A DNA stretch of 64,000 nt. It comes from Myxococcales bacterium. GTDB taxonomy: Bacteria > Myxococcota_A > Polyangia > Haliangiales > Haliangiaceae. The position numbers and the translations under genes are program-made. Every line of letters starts with the position of its first letter. Position 1 is the first letter of the stretch. Of this stretch, positions 46,647 through 57,195 are shown piece after piece. The DNA is taken from assembly GCA_016794525.1 (NCBI GenBank), contig JAEUJY010000073.1, forward strand, positions 1-64,000, given 5' to 3'. The notes under the pieces are model-generated. The model had not been told where the DNA came from. It saw only the letters and a list, made by a program, of their open reading frames with translations, and searched no databases.

Positions 46647-49600
46647 CCAAACGCCCCATTCGGCAGTTTCAGGCGCGCCACGGCGGCGGGGAGATCGTGC
46701 AGCAGGTCGAACCCGTCGAGTGACACGGCCTCGAGGAACTGCGAGCGCGCGGCAGCAATCACCGGAGAATCGTGGGCGAGCGGATCGATGAGCGGATGGT
46801 GGACATCGACGCAGACCCGAGAGTTGGCCAGTTGAATGATGAGCGGGACGTGCGTGCGGCCGAGGTTCACGCTCTCCTCACACGCGATGCCTCGCAGCGC
46901 GAGGAGCTGGCGCAGCGCCACGAGCGCGCGGTCCTTGTCCTGGTCGGTCAGGCTCGGAAGCTCGCCCGTGCGCAGGTGGCGAAGGAGCGCGAGCGCGAGG
47001 TGGCGGTCGAGCGAGGCGTGAATCCAGTTGTTGCCGTAGTGGCGGATGCACCGGTAGCAGGACGACGCGCAGTCGCACCCTCCGAGCAGCGCCCCGGTAG
47101 CATCGAGCACCTCGGGCAAAGCGTTGCCGACGGCGCGCGCGTAGCCTGCGCCGCCCGGCAGGAGGTCGTACAGGTAGAGTTGCGCCTCGTCGGGGCGTCC
47201 ACCCATCACGGGCGTCCACCATCCCGACAGCTCGCCTTCATCGATCTGCAGCGTGCGTGACGCCGCTAGGCCGAGCGCCTCGACCAGCGACGACAGCGCC
47301 ATGCGCGAGGCGCGCGTGATGAGGCCCGTCGTGGTCGCCGCGCCGAGCTGCACCGGTGTCGTCACGCGCAGGCGCAGAAGCAGTGCATCAGTCGGGAACT
47401 CGTGTCCGAGATAGAACGGGCCGTCGGCGACGCCTGCACAGACCTTCCCTCGCTCGAGTGGGTGATCGTGCGAGGTCGGCGCGCCTTTCCTCATGAGCTT
47501 CGTCGTGGTGAAGCCCGGGCCGTACTCCGGCTCCGAGCGACCACAGTCGGGGCACACGCGGAAGCCGCGCTGGCCGACGCCCTTGTTGACCATAACCAAG
47601 CGGCGAGGGCCGGTCCATCGACGAAGCCGACCGGCGCACCCATCCTCCTCCGTCCACGCCGAGGGCGGGTCCTGCGGTTCCAGCCGCGCGCGGTCGGTCA
47701 TGCCCGCGTAGCTGATGGCCTGGCCGCGATCGATCTCGCGTTTCGCGTTGAGGTCGGGCGCGAATCCAGCGGGCGTGATGAAGGCGGTGCGCGTGAGCTG
47801 ATCGCTTCCGCAGACCGGACACAGCGTCGCCTGTGCCATCGCGCCGTCCATCGTCGCCCACGAGCAGTCGCTGCACGACGTGTACGGGCGCTGCCGCTGA
47901 ATCGTGTGCGCCGGGCTCGGCTCGTAGGGCGAGTAGAGTGCCGCTGACTCGAACCGCAACTTGTCGATGGTGAGGCTTCGGCCGGGAGCGTACTCCGTGA
48001 GTGCGAGCTGAAGATCTCGTTGCGGTTCGTAGTCAAAGGTCCGCTTGTTGGGAGCGTCGCCTGGCTGTCGAAGCTTCGAAACCCAGAACGTAACAACGTC
48101 CGTCGGAAACGCATAGCGTGGGAACACTGCGTTGCCGATGAGCGTATCGAGCAGAGGCTCTTCGAGGCGACGCTCTAATGACTCGCGCTCGAGGTCCGCG
48201 AGGGTCTCACGGGTCGCATACTCCGCAACGGGGAGCACGGCGCGAATGCACCGCTTGGTGTTGTCGATGGCCTCGCTAATCGTGTTCTCAACCTCGGCGA
48301 CGGGCTCGTTGAGGCCGAAGCTGAAAGTGGGCACCCAGCCCGCGAGTTCACGCTGCAAGACGCCGGCGTTCTCGTCGAGCCACGCCTCGAGCTTGAGCAG
48401 CGAGCACGGGTGCGCCTCAGAGAGGAACTGCTCGACGGAGCCCAGCGAGCCAAGGAGGTCGTAGCTGGTCGGGTCCGGTGGCACGCGCTCGTGGAAGAAG
48501 CGCTGCACGAGATAGGCGTGGACGTGCCGCGTGAGCACTTGTTGGTTCTCAACGTAGACGACCGGCGCGCGTACATCGCCCGAGATCATCTGCTCAGGGT
48601 GGTCGAAGAAGTGGGCGTCGTGAGAGGTGCCGTGGGCGTAGGTGACGACCGACGCAATCGAGCGTCCTCGGCGGCCCGCGCGACCGGCGCGCTGCTGATA
48701 GTTAGCGACGTGAGGTGGCACGTTGCGCAGCGCGACGCCGGAGAGCGCGCCAATGTCGATGCCGACCTCCATCGTTGTCGTGCAGCTCAAGACGTCGATT
48801 GGTGAGAGGTTGTCGAGGGGCACGTCTTGGAAGCGCAGTTCGTACTCCTCGACCTTGTTGAAGGCGCTTTCGTTGGGTTGACCAGTGAGCTGCGCGGAGT
48901 GCTCGGCCGCTGAGAGTCCGAACGGCTCAAGCGCGCGCTCATCGAACGCGCGCCGCACTTGCTGACGGTAGAAGCCAGTGCGGGCGTCGAGGTAGTCGGA
49001 GTCGACCTCAACGACAGCGCCCAGACACGCAGGGCACGCGTCGGCCAGCGCCTCGGGATGGATGCGCGCACAGTCCTGGCAACGCAGCCAGGCGGCGTCG
49101 AGCCGCAGGTGCAAGCTCAAGCCTGGAAGTTGGAAGTAGTAGACATCATTCTCAAAGTGTAAGAGGCCTTTGTCCCGCACGACGTGCTGCAGCCACTTGT
49201 TCACTGCCTCGGCCTTGGTCGTGTCGCCGCCAAGGACGTGAGCCACGTACTGATTGAAGCGGTTGGGGAGGACATGCTCGCTGCGGGCCGCATTGATGCC
49301 CTGCGGCTGGGCCCAGCCTTCGCCGAGCTTGCGCGTCTCCGCGCCATCGGGGCGGAACGAGCGGCGCTCCAGGTGCTGTCGCAGCCAGGCGCGAAACAGC
49401 ACTTTCTGAGCATCGGCGTCGAGGCCGACGTTCGGAAAGTCACTGAAAAGCATGTCAGTGATGTCCGGGTCTTCCTCGATGGTGGCGAGGGCGAGCGCGG
49501 GCAGTGAGTAGTAGCGGTCGGTGAGTTCGCTGAAAAGCGCCTTCGCGAACGAGCGCGTAGCGGGAAGCCAGCCTCGATTCGCCATCGCGAGCGTCTGCTG

Positions 49601-52462
49601 CAGTGTCTTGCCCTTCATTTGCCCGAGGTGGTTGTGGAACTCCTCCTCGTCGGCAGCTGGAAAGAGGTCATAGCCGCGCTTTGCGCACAGATGCACAATC
49701 GCGGGGTACAGGTACAGCATCGCCGACATGCCTGCCTTCTCGCGAAGCTCGTGGGCTGCGAGTGCGACGACTTGCCGGAATAAATCGCGTGCATGGCTGT
49801 GCTCAAGCGCGGGCGCCAGTCGAGCAGCCTTCTGTCGTCCGTCGCTGAAGACCAGCACCTTGCGCCCGCGGTTCGGCAGGCGCGGGTCCTTCTTCTGCGG
49901 CGGTTGCTCCGCGAACTGTGCCTCGATGAGCGCGGTGAAAGGCTGCTCGCCGCGCGTTCTAAAGTCGAGGATGCGGGCTTTTGCGTGTGCCGCGGGCTGG
50001 CACATGGCGCAACGATCGAACAATGCGTCTCGTTTGCCGTCGCCGTCGAGCCAGAGCGCCAGGTCGCGAACCTCGTCGTCAGGGAAGCGAGTGCCGGTGT
50101 CGAGATAGCCGGTGCGCAGGTGTAGTCGCACGATCTCTGTGCGGTCGGTGTAGCGCGGCGCGGTCGGCAGAAGCTGCAGGCGGAACAGCGCGCCCTCTGT
50201 TTCGCCCCAGAGGAAAGAGAGCCGGTCGAGTGACTCCTCATGCGAGTAGGCGAGCAGGAACGGGCTGCCGCAATCGCGGCACGACGCGATCTCGAAGACG
50301 CGGCAACCACACGCGTCACACACCGCGCCGGGCGACGTGAACAGCTTGCCCAGGATCGCCTGCTCGCCCGGCTCGCTCTGACGTCCACCGCACCGCGGGT
50401 TCACGCAGGCATAGAGCCCGTGCAGGCCACGGAAGAGCCCATGTACGCGCGTCGGCACGAGGCCCGGCTCGTCGGCCTTATTGCGCGCCAGGGTGGACAC
50501 CGTGAGCAGCGCTTCGAGCGCGCGGCGCGCCTCCAGATGGCCCGGGAACACTCGCCGGGCGAGCTCGCTCAGCGCGACCGCGTGGCCAGCCGCCTCCTTC
50601 ACGAGCTGGTTGACCCACGGCTTGTTCTTCAAGGCTGCGTGCAGGGCAGCAAGCACTTCGTTCTCGCTGGCGTCCGTGGCGAGGCTCTCCGGGAGCAGCG
50701 GCGCGAGCTTTTCGCGGAGCGCGGGCGCGTCGAGCGCCTCGTTGATGCCATCGAGGTCGAGCGAGGCCAGCGCGTCGGCCACGTCCTTCGGCGCCGGGCT
50801 GGCAGGCGTCGGTACCTCACGCGTGCCGGTGATGGCCTCAAAGCTCTCGGGGGGCTTGCCGGTGATGTCGGCGGCGAACCGCCTGACGGCTTCGACCGCC
50901 GCCGCGCCTTCGCCGAGCGACGCGGACGTGGCGATGACGCGCAGCTTGTCGGGGCGGTCGTGGATACCAAGACGTGCGCGCAAGCGGCGGATGAGGAACG
51001 CGACCTCCGCGCCCTTGGCTCCCCGGTACATGTGCGCCTCGTCGAGGACGAGCAGGAGCTGCGTGCCGTCCTGGTCGAGCCACCGCTTCGTCTCGGCGAA
51101 GATGGGGCGCTCGAACGGGCGCATCAGCATGTACTCGAGCATCGAGTAGTTCGTGACGAGCACGTCGGGCGCGTGGCCAGGCCGGCTGCCTGCGCCGTGG
51201 ACCATCTCTTGCCTCGTCAGCAGCTCTCGATCATTTGGGCTCGTGTGAAGGCGCCGTTCCCAGTTGTGGTCCGTGTACTCCTGCCCGGCGCGCTTGCCGC
51301 TCTGGTACGTCCGGCGGCGCGCCTCGCTCTGCGCGTAGAAGGCCTGAAGGTCCTTGGCGGGATAGCGGCCCAGACGCCGGAGGCGCTCTTCGACCTCGGG
51401 CGAGAGGCCCAGGTAGTACTCGAGAACCGGCTTCACGCGCTCGGCGTCGCGTGCGGTCGAGCGCGGCCCGGGGTACGCCGTGCGGCCGGTGTACATGCCG
51501 AAGCGCGGGAAGCGGCGATCCTTTCCGAGCCCCTTGAAGGCGTCGGCGACGGCAGCGTCGCCGAGCAACAGGCGCAAGCGGGAGAGCTGGTCGTTCACCA
51601 GCGCGTTCATCGGGTAGAGGATCAGCGCACGCACACCGGGCTGCTCGAAGGTCTTGGGCGAGCGCACCGCCTCGTCGTAGAGCGAGCCCAGCATCGGCAC
51701 GAGGAAGCACTCGGTCTTGCCGGAGCCCGTGCCCGTGGCGACGACGATGTCCTTCCGCTCGACGAGAAACTCGCGGAAGGCGCGCTCCTGATGCATGTAG
51801 AGCGACGGAAAGAGGACCGTGCGCTCGTCCTCCGGCGTGCTTTGCGCCGACGCCGTCTTGGCGAGCTTCGAGAAGAAGCCGGCGATCTCCGGCGTGAACC
51901 CGATGTCCCCGTAGGTCGCCTTCGACGTCGCGTAGCGCGTGGTGGTCTCGATGTAGGGTTCCTGCGCGAGCAGGTGGCCGCCCGCCTCCTCTTCGAGCAG
52001 GCGACGACGTGAGCGGACCAGCGTCGGATCGTTCAGCGGGTAAGCGCTCTCGATGTAGCCCTGCAGAGCCTCCTGAAGGCGGCGCACGAGGCGCGTCGGC
52101 GTGAAGCGCTCGTCGCCCGTCGGGTCGCGCTCGAGGACCGAGGGCGGGCGCGTCGATTGCGCGGGTTTGCGCACGGTGGCCTTGCGGGTGGTCTTCTCGG
52201 CCTTCGTGACCTTGCCGCCCGCGCGATCCGACCACGCCGCGAGCGCCTTGTCGGCGGCGGGACTCAGCTCAGCGATGACCTCGGCCACTTGCTCCGGCGA
52301 CCAGCCGTCGAAGAGCGCGTCGAGCACCGCGTCGGACACCTCGACGATGTTCGTGAAGCTGAGCTTGTCGCCCTTGTCGAGCTTCTTGCGGAGGAAGCTG
52401 ACGATGTCCGCGTCGATGAGACGACCTTCATCGGCGTAGTTGTGGAGGTTCACGTTGCTCAT
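46643..52462 (-). CDS. Very large DEAH helicase with C-terminal DUF1998-type Zn cluster
   Basis: A 1939-residue superfamily 2 helicase. Walker A is GTGSGKT (244-250), motif II DEAH (474-477), motif III TSASLG (about 512), and a second RecA-like domain has motif VI QQRAGRAGRRGRS (near 48660 on the minus strand, about residue 1265). Between the RecA halves lies a large insertion with CxxC pairs (CVNPRCGG, CDACGC). The C-terminal CDCASSCYRCIRHYGNNW (about 1795) is the four-Cys MZB/DUF1998 signature of MrfA, DISARM DrmA/DrmB and Druantia DruE. The N-terminal 200 residues have no recognised domain. Starts at ATG 52462, overlapping the upstream stop as ATGA. Confidence 0.9.
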   Translation of the reverse strand: MSNVNLHNYADEGRLIDADIVSFLRKKLDKGDKLSFTNIVEVSDAVLDALFDGWSPEQVAEVIAELSPAADKALAAWSDRAGGKVTKAEKTTRKATVRKPAQSTRPPSVLERDPTGDERFTPTRLVRRLQEALQGYIESAYPLNDPTLVRSRRRLLEEEAGGHLLAQEPYIETTTRYATSKATYGDIGFTPEIAGFFSKLAKTASAQSTPEDERTVLFPSLYMHQERAFREFLVERKDIVVATGTGSGKTECFLVPMLGSLYDEAVRSPKTFEQPGVRALILYPMNALVNDQLSRLRLLLGDAAVADAFKGLGKDRRFPRFGMYTGRTAYPGPRSTARDAERVKPVLEYYLGLSPEVEERLRRLGRYPAKDLQAFYAQSEARRRTYQSGKRAGQEYTDHNWERRLHTSPNDRELLTRQEMVHGAGSRPGHAPDVLVTNYSMLEYMLMRPFERPIFAETKRWLDQDGTQLLLVLDEAHMYRGAKGAEVAFLIRRLRARLGIHDRPDKLRVIATSASLGEGAAAVEAVRRFAADITGKPPESFEAITGTREVPTPASPAPKDVADALASLDLDGINEALDAPALREKLAPLLPESLATDASENEVLAALHAALKNKPWVNQLVKEAAGHAVALSELARRVFPGHLEARRALEALLTVSTLARNKADEPGLVPTRVHGLFRGLHGLYACVNPRCGGRQSEPGEQAILGKLFTSPGAVCDACGCRVFEIASCRDCGSPFLLAYSHEESLDRLSFLWGETEGALFRLQLLPTAPRYTDRTEIVRLHLRTGYLDTGTRFPDDEVRDLALWLDGDGKRDALFDRCAMCQPAAHAKARILDFRTRGEQPFTALIEAQFAEQPPQKKDPRLPNRGRKVLVFSDGRQKAARLAPALEHSHARDLFRQVVALAAHELREKAGMSAMLYLYPAIVHLCAKRGYDLFPAADEEEFHNHLGQMKGKTLQQTLAMANRGWLPATRSFAKALFSELTDRYYSLPALALATIEEDPDITDMLFSDFPNVGLDADAQKVLFRAWLRQHLERRSFRPDGAETRKLGEGWAQPQGINAARSEHVLPNRFNQYVAHVLGGDTTKAEAVNKWLQHVVRDKGLLHFENDVYYFQLPGLSLHLRLDAAWLRCQDCARIHPEALADACPACLGAVVEVDSDYLDARTGFYRQQVRRAFDERALEPFGLSAAEHSAQLTGQPNESAFNKVEEYELRFQDVPLDNLSPIDVLSCTTTMEVGIDIGALSGVALRNVPPHVANYQQRAGRAGRRGRSIASVVTYAHGTSHDAHFFDHPEQMISGDVRAPVVYVENQQVLTRHVHAYLVQRFFHERVPPDPTSYDLLGSLGSVEQFLSEAHPCSLLKLEAWLDENAGVLQRELAGWVPTFSFGLNEPVAEVENTISEAIDNTKRCIRAVLPVAEYATRETLADLERESLERRLEEPLLDTLIGNAVFPRYAFPTDVVTFWVSKLRQPGDAPNKRTFDYEPQRDLQLALTEYAPGRSLTIDKLRFESAALYSPYEPSPAHTIQRQRPYTSCSDCSWATMDGAMAQATLCPVCGSDQLTRTAFITPAGFAPDLNAKREIDRGQAISYAGMTDRARLEPQDPPSAWTEEDGCAGRLRRWTGPRRLVMVNKGVGQRGFRVCPDCGRSEPEYGPGFTTTKLMRKGAPTSHDHPLERGKVCAGVADGPFYLGHEFPTDALLLRLRVTTPVQLGAATTTGLITRASRMALSSLVEALGLAASRTLQIDEGELSGWWTPVMGGRPDEAQLYLYDLLPGGAGYARAVGNALPEVLDATGALLGGCDCASSCYRCIRHYGNNWIHASLDRHLALALLRHLRTGELPSLTDQDKDRALVALRQLLALRGIACEESVNLGRTHVPLIIQLANSRVCVDVHHPLIDPLAHDSPVIAAARSQFLEAVSLDGFDLLHDLPAAVARLKLPNGAFG

Positions 52463-54525
52463 GGGGCGCTCTCCACGTGCCAGTGGTTGAGGTCGAGATC
52501 GACGACGGCGGGATGCCGACATCCTTTGGGAGACATCAGCATCAAGCCGCGCATCGCGCGCGTGAGCCCAACGTAGAGAACACGCCGCTCGTGGCGTGCG
52601 CGCTCGGCGAATAGGTCTGGCTCTTCGAAGTCCTCGGGCACGGGCCAGTTGCCGCTGTCGAGGCCCGCGACGATGACGATGGGAAACTCCAGGCCCTTGG
52701 CCGCGTGCAGCGTCAGGACTCGCACGACGTCCGCCTTGAGGTCGAGATCGCGGCCAGGGAAGAAGCGAGCCGGGACGCCCTGCGCCTGAAGCTCCGTGGC
52801 CAGCGTTTCGCCTGCGGAAGCGACGGGTACGAGCACGGCGGCGGCGCTCGCCTTCAGGTGAAGGTGCCGCGCCATCTGCCGGACGAAGCGTGCGATCCAC
52901 TCGGCCTGCTTGTCGGCGGCGATGTCACGCACCAGCACCGGAAGCGGCCCTTCGTGGACACTATTCGAGGCCACCAGCTCCTCGTCCTCACCGGCCACGA
53001 GCACCGAGAACGCAGCGCGGTCGATCTCGCGCGTCGAGCGGTAGTTGCGCGAGAGCAGCGCCGTGCGACCTCGGAACTGGAGGCGCGGGTGCGCCGAACT
53101 CCACGTGTAGTTGCGCGAGTAGAGCGACTGCTTGTTGTCGGCGGCGAAGAACAGGCCTTCGGCGGTCCTGCAGACCTCGGCCATCAGCGCGAGCGAGACG
53201 GGGCTCAGGTCCTGCGCCTCATCGACGACGACGTAGTCATAGCGGACCGCCTGCGCGTCCTCGGCGAGGAGCTTCAGCGCCTCTCGACGTAACGCCGCGT
53301 ATCGCTCACCCGCGCCCTTGCTGTATGCCTCGTAAAGCTCCCAGACCGCCGCGCGTGCTCGCTCGTTGAGCGGCAGACCGCGACCCGGGCGCGCCGCCGC
53401 CTGGTACTCGGTGAGATTCGTCAGCCCGCGTCCCTCGATGATCCACTCGAACTCTTCGAGCAGCCACGCATCGGTTAGGCGGTCCAGCGCCCGCGCACGT
53501 AGCTTCGCCTCGAAGGCCGAGCCCCCGGGCGTGTGGGTCGCTCGGAGCTTGGCCAGCCGCTTGAGAGCGTCGTTGTCGGATTCGAGCTGGCCGACTTTGC
53601 GAGCCTTGCCGACGACACGCCACGCGATCTGGTCGCACGTCGCGACCTCGACGCGCTTCATCTGCTCAGGCGACAGAAGCTGTTCGAGGAGCTGCTGCGT
53701 CACGGTGAGCAGCGAGCGCGTGTAGGTCGTGAATAGCACGCGCTCGGCGCCAGTCGCACCGGGCCGTTCGAGGAGCGCCTTCACGCGGTACAGCGCGACG
53801 GTGCTCTTACCCGTGCCTGCACCGCCGCGCACCATCGTGGGGCCCTTCATCGCCCACTGGGTCAGCTTGAGCTGGTCCTCGTCGAGCCGCAGCAGGAAGC
53901 CGAGGAGGTCGCCTTCCTTGAATCGCACCAGGTCCTTCGTCGACTGCACGACGAGATCGGGCTGCTGGTCGAGCCGCTCGATGGTCGGCGGGAACAGGCG
54001 GTCGACGATGCGACTGAGAACGTCGGGAGGCACTGGGGCTTCGAGCAACGCTTCTTCCGTCTTGCAGCGCAACAGCGTCGGCACCGCCGAGACGGGCACG
54101 CCGAGCTCACGCAGCAGCTCCTGCGTGATGGGCTCGGGCAGCGTCGTCTCGGGCGCGGTCGTCTTGAACTGGAAGACCTTCGGCTGCGCGGCCGCGATGA
54201 GCGCATCGAGGTTGTCGTCGCCGTCGTCGGGGGCCGGGGCGTCAGCGGTCTCGTTGGGCACGCCGTCGTAGGTGTCTTCGGTGCGTCGCCGGATGCCGAG
54301 CAGGCTGATCCAGTCTTCGCCGAAGCGATAGAACACGCGATGGTCCGTCACGCGCATGCGGTAGACGCCGTCGGCGCCCTTGAGCTTCTTCTTCACCTTC
54401 CCATCGGGGAGCGGGTCGGAGACGAGCGCGTCGATCTTGTCCCAGAGCAACGCGGCGCGGTCCGAGGGGAACGTCGCGATCTCCCGCATGCAGCTCGGTT
54501 TGATGGTGAGTTGTCGTCGCGTCAC
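52459..54525 (-). CDS. UvrD/Rep-type helicase with RelE/ParE-like N-terminus
   Basis: A 688-residue protein starting at GTG 54525. Residues 1-85 have the RelE/ParE fold pattern (REIATFPSDRAALLWDKIDA, DGKVKKKLKGADGVYRMRVT, HRVFYRFGEDW). After an acidic linker, SF1 helicase motifs follow: Walker A GGAGTGKST (about 232-240), DEAQDLSP (about 438), and LTLHAAKGLEFPIVIV. The helicase resembles UvrD/PcrA, a 3'-5' DNA translocase. The N-terminal toxin-like fold could act as an RNase or, more likely, as a recognition domain. The GTGA overlap on the 5' side and ATGA overlap on the 3' side fix it inside the operon. Confidence 0.88.
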   Translation of the reverse strand: MTRRQLTIKPSCMREIATFPSDRAALLWDKIDALVSDPLPDGKVKKKLKGADGVYRMRVTDHRVFYRFGEDWISLLGIRRRTEDTYDGVPNETADAPAPDDGDDNLDALIAAAQPKVFQFKTTAPETTLPEPITQELLRELGVPVSAVPTLLRCKTEEALLEAPVPPDVLSRIVDRLFPPTIERLDQQPDLVVQSTKDLVRFKEGDLLGFLLRLDEDQLKLTQWAMKGPTMVRGGAGTGKSTVALYRVKALLERPGATGAERVLFTTYTRSLLTVTQQLLEQLLSPEQMKRVEVATCDQIAWRVVGKARKVGQLESDNDALKRLAKLRATHTPGGSAFEAKLRARALDRLTDAWLLEEFEWIIEGRGLTNLTEYQAAARPGRGLPLNERARAAVWELYEAYSKGAGERYAALRREALKLLAEDAQAVRYDYVVVDEAQDLSPVSLALMAEVCRTAEGLFFAADNKQSLYSRNYTWSSAHPRLQFRGRTALLSRNYRSTREIDRAAFSVLVAGEDEELVASNSVHEGPLPVLVRDIAADKQAEWIARFVRQMARHLHLKASAAAVLVPVASAGETLATELQAQGVPARFFPGRDLDLKADVVRVLTLHAAKGLEFPIVIVAGLDSGNWPVPEDFEEPDLFAERARHERRVLYVGLTRAMRGLMLMSPKGCRHPAVVDLDLNHWHVESAP

Positions 54526-55505
54526 GTGGCCTCCACAATGAGACCGAGACGCTCGCCCAGTAGCTTCGTGATCTGGTCTTCGTTGTCCGTAGAGATCTCC
54601 CAGCGCATGCCCTTACTCTCCGCGACGGGAACCGCGTGCAGCGAGAGCCAGCGGTACTCGGGGCGCGGCAACCAACCGGGAGCCTCAAGGATCACTCTCT
54701 TGCCGGAGCGCTCGACGCGCAGGAGCGAGGCCGCCTTGACCGTTCGCGAGAGCGCGAAGCGGGCGCGGTCGGCGTCGTCGGGGTTCAGCGTGATGAACGG
54801 GCTCGTCGCGGGAGATGCGCTCTTCGTCCACGCGCGATGGTGGCCACCAAAGCGCGTGCGCGCCCACCAGAGCTGGCCTCCGTTGCTGCGCCGCCAGCGC
54901 GCCCCTTCCGGCGTGACCTGCCAGGCGCGCCATTCGAGTGCCCCATCCTTCTCGAGCGAGCCCGCGCCGAGCGCCTGCCATTCGAGCCGCTGGTCGAGCT
55001 TCTCCAGGAAGCCTGCGTCGGCGTTCGGCGCGCGGTCGAGGCCAGCCCACGCTTCGGGCGGGACCATTACGCCGCTCACCTTGGCGACGGCTTCGGTAAG
55101 CCCGTCGACCGAGGTGAGCGTGCGTGAGGCGCCCTTCGCGGCGACCTGGCGTCCGAGCGCCTTCGCAAGCGCGCGCGTCGGCAGGCTGCTGAAGACGCGA
55201 GCGCTCTTCTCGATGGCAACCACGCGCGTGGGCGTTGCGTAGAGGATGCCGCCCGGGTTGAGCATCACGTCGCCCTCGCGCTCGAGCGCGTCGCAGGCCC
55301 CGTCGAGGCGCTCCTCATCGAGGGCGATGGCGGGCGCGAGCAGTCGCGCGACGCGCGAAAGCGTCGCCGCGCGCGGCGCGTGCTTCCGGGCGTGAACCTC
55401 GGCGCGCACGAGGTCGCAGAGCGCTTCGATGGAGTCTGGGGCTCCGGCTTGGCTCTGGGCGAGCCGCTTCACTGCTTCTTCGCGGGTGACATGCGAGAGC
55501 GTCAT
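54522..55505 (-). CDS. Unknown operon protein, possible winged-helix N-terminus
   Basis: A 327-residue protein I cannot assign. The N-terminal ~120 residues are helical with one winged-helix-like segment (LSRVARLLAPAIALDEERLD, GDVMLNPGGILYATPTRVVA). The C-terminal half has a beta-rich region with many aromatics (LEWRAWQVTPEGARWRRSNG, QLWWARTRFGGHHRAWTKS). Start at 55505 overlaps the ATPase stop as TGATG; stop overlaps the UvrD GTG. As the only gene without a recognised function in the operon, it is a candidate sensor or adaptor. Confidence 0.8.
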   Translation of the reverse strand: MTLSHVTREEAVKRLAQSQAGAPDSIEALCDLVRAEVHARKHAPRAATLSRVARLLAPAIALDEERLDGACDALEREGDVMLNPGGILYATPTRVVAIEKSARVFSSLPTRALAKALGRQVAAKGASRTLTSVDGLTEAVAKVSGVMVPPEAWAGLDRAPNADAGFLEKLDQRLEWQALGAGSLEKDGALEWRAWQVTPEGARWRRSNGGQLWWARTRFGGHHRAWTKSASPATSPFITLNPDDADRARFALSRTVKAASLLRVERSGKRVILEAPGWLPRPEYRWLSLHAVPVAESKGMRWEISTDNEDQITKLLGERLGLIVEAT

Positions 55506-57195
55506 CACAAACCCTCCGTGAGGTCGTTCAGCATGTCGTCCACGCTGCCGAGATTCATCGCGTGGTCGAATGACCACTCGCGCCGCCGGAGTTGGCGGTC
55601 CCCCTTGCGGTGCGTCGCCCAGCGGGTGCCGTCGGTGACGATCGCGTCGCGCACCCTCGCGGCAGTGCAGGCGTTGTCGATCCACTCGCGCAGGTCGCGC
55701 AGCACGCTGTCGACGTCCGTGGTGAGCACGAGGAGACGCGACGGCGACCGCGTGATGCTTCCGTTAGTCCGCTCGTCGATGGTGAGCAGCCACGCGGCGA
55801 GGTCGTGAGGCGCGTCTGCGCCGTCGGGTATGGCGAGCGAGTCGACGCCATATCCGAGGCGCGTCGTCGTCGGCTCGAACCACATGGGCATGAGCTGCAA
55901 CCACATGCCCTTGAGGTTCTGCACGCGCTCGGAGCGCTGTTGCCAGAGCGCGATGAGCTGCGCGCGGACCTCTTCCAGCGAGGCGCGGCCATCGAGAGGG
56001 ACCAAGCGGCGACCCAGCTCACGGAAGTCGACAACGAGATCTGCGACGGATGCTCGTGCGGCACGGGCCTCGAGAAGTGGATGGACGTCCTCGAAGGATA
56101 CAGTCCGGTCGTCGTTGCCGTAGACCGTCGCGATCGTCTCCTGGCTCGCCGCGAGACCACCCCAGCGCACGGCGATGGGCCACCCAGGTGGGGCCGTCGC
56201 TACGAGCGACGCCAGCCCGTGCGGCACGCTCGTCGTCCACGCTGCGCTGATGTACTCGGTCACGCTCTGAGCGACCTCGAAGATCAGCGTTGCGGTCTGC
56301 ACGTTGGTCCGTGAATGCAGCAGCGCGCAGGCCCACCGCCCCGCCGTGGGTGTCCCGAGAGAGACCAGCCCGCTTGTCGAGAGAGGCAGGCGTTCCGTGA
56401 GTGCGGGGCCGTGGAGGAACAGCATGACCTCGTCCCCGTCTTCGAGGGCGACGCCGGTAACGTTCACGAGCAGCTCCGTCCCCTCGTCGAACACCGGATA
56501 GATGTCGCCGCGAGCGTTGGTGCGCCACGCCAAAGCAGTGGCCAGAGCCCACTCAAGGCGCGGCGATGCTTCGCCGATGTCAATGCCGAGGGCCTTCAGC
56601 GCGGCGCTCGTCGCCGGCGAGAGCTGCGCCGCGAGGTCGAGGGACCAGATGCGCCAGCCGTCGCCCAGCTCGGTGCCGAGGTCGTCTCCAACCTTCGGCG
56701 GGAGCAGCAGCCGATAGGACTGCCCGAGAGAGAGGGTGGTGCTCAGAACGAACTGTCCCACGCCGTCTGCGTCGACGCGGAACACGCGCGGCGTCGTGAC
56801 GTCGAGCGCGCCGAGGGCGAGCTGGTCGAGGCCGATATCTTGTTCGTCCTCGAAGCCCACGGCCTCCCACCTCCACGGACCGGTTCCAGGCTGTACCGAC
56901 ACGCGCGTCGGGCGCAGCTTCGCGTTCGTCGCAAGCATGAAGGCGTCCCACTCGGTGCCGACGACGCGGAGCTTCTTCACGAAGGGCGGCAACCCATCGA
57001 GCGGACCGATCTCGAGCTGGAGACCACCCGCAGCGACGTCGAGGCACACCAGCTTCGTCTGCCACGCGACGCTGGAATCTGCAGCCGCTTCGTCGGCGTC
57101 TGCGTCGGGGGCCACGCCGTCGAAGAACGACGCCACGCGACGCCCGAGGCGCTTCGCCTGCTCGTCGAGCCCCGCTTGGCCGGTGATGTTGCGTT
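55505..57195 (-). repeat. C-terminal paralogous module, copy in the sacsin-like gene
   Basis: Approximately the last 560 codons of the sacsin-like gene. They align end to end with codons about 305-864 of the upstream gene (60061-61740) in the same order: LGRRVASFFDG, GLPPFVKKLRVVG, PGTGPWRWEAVGFE, DGWRIWSLDLAAQLSP, ITRSPSR, TDGxRW and the terminal LGS-D-ML-DL-EGL. An ancient tandem duplication is the simplest explanation. Confidence 0.85.
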
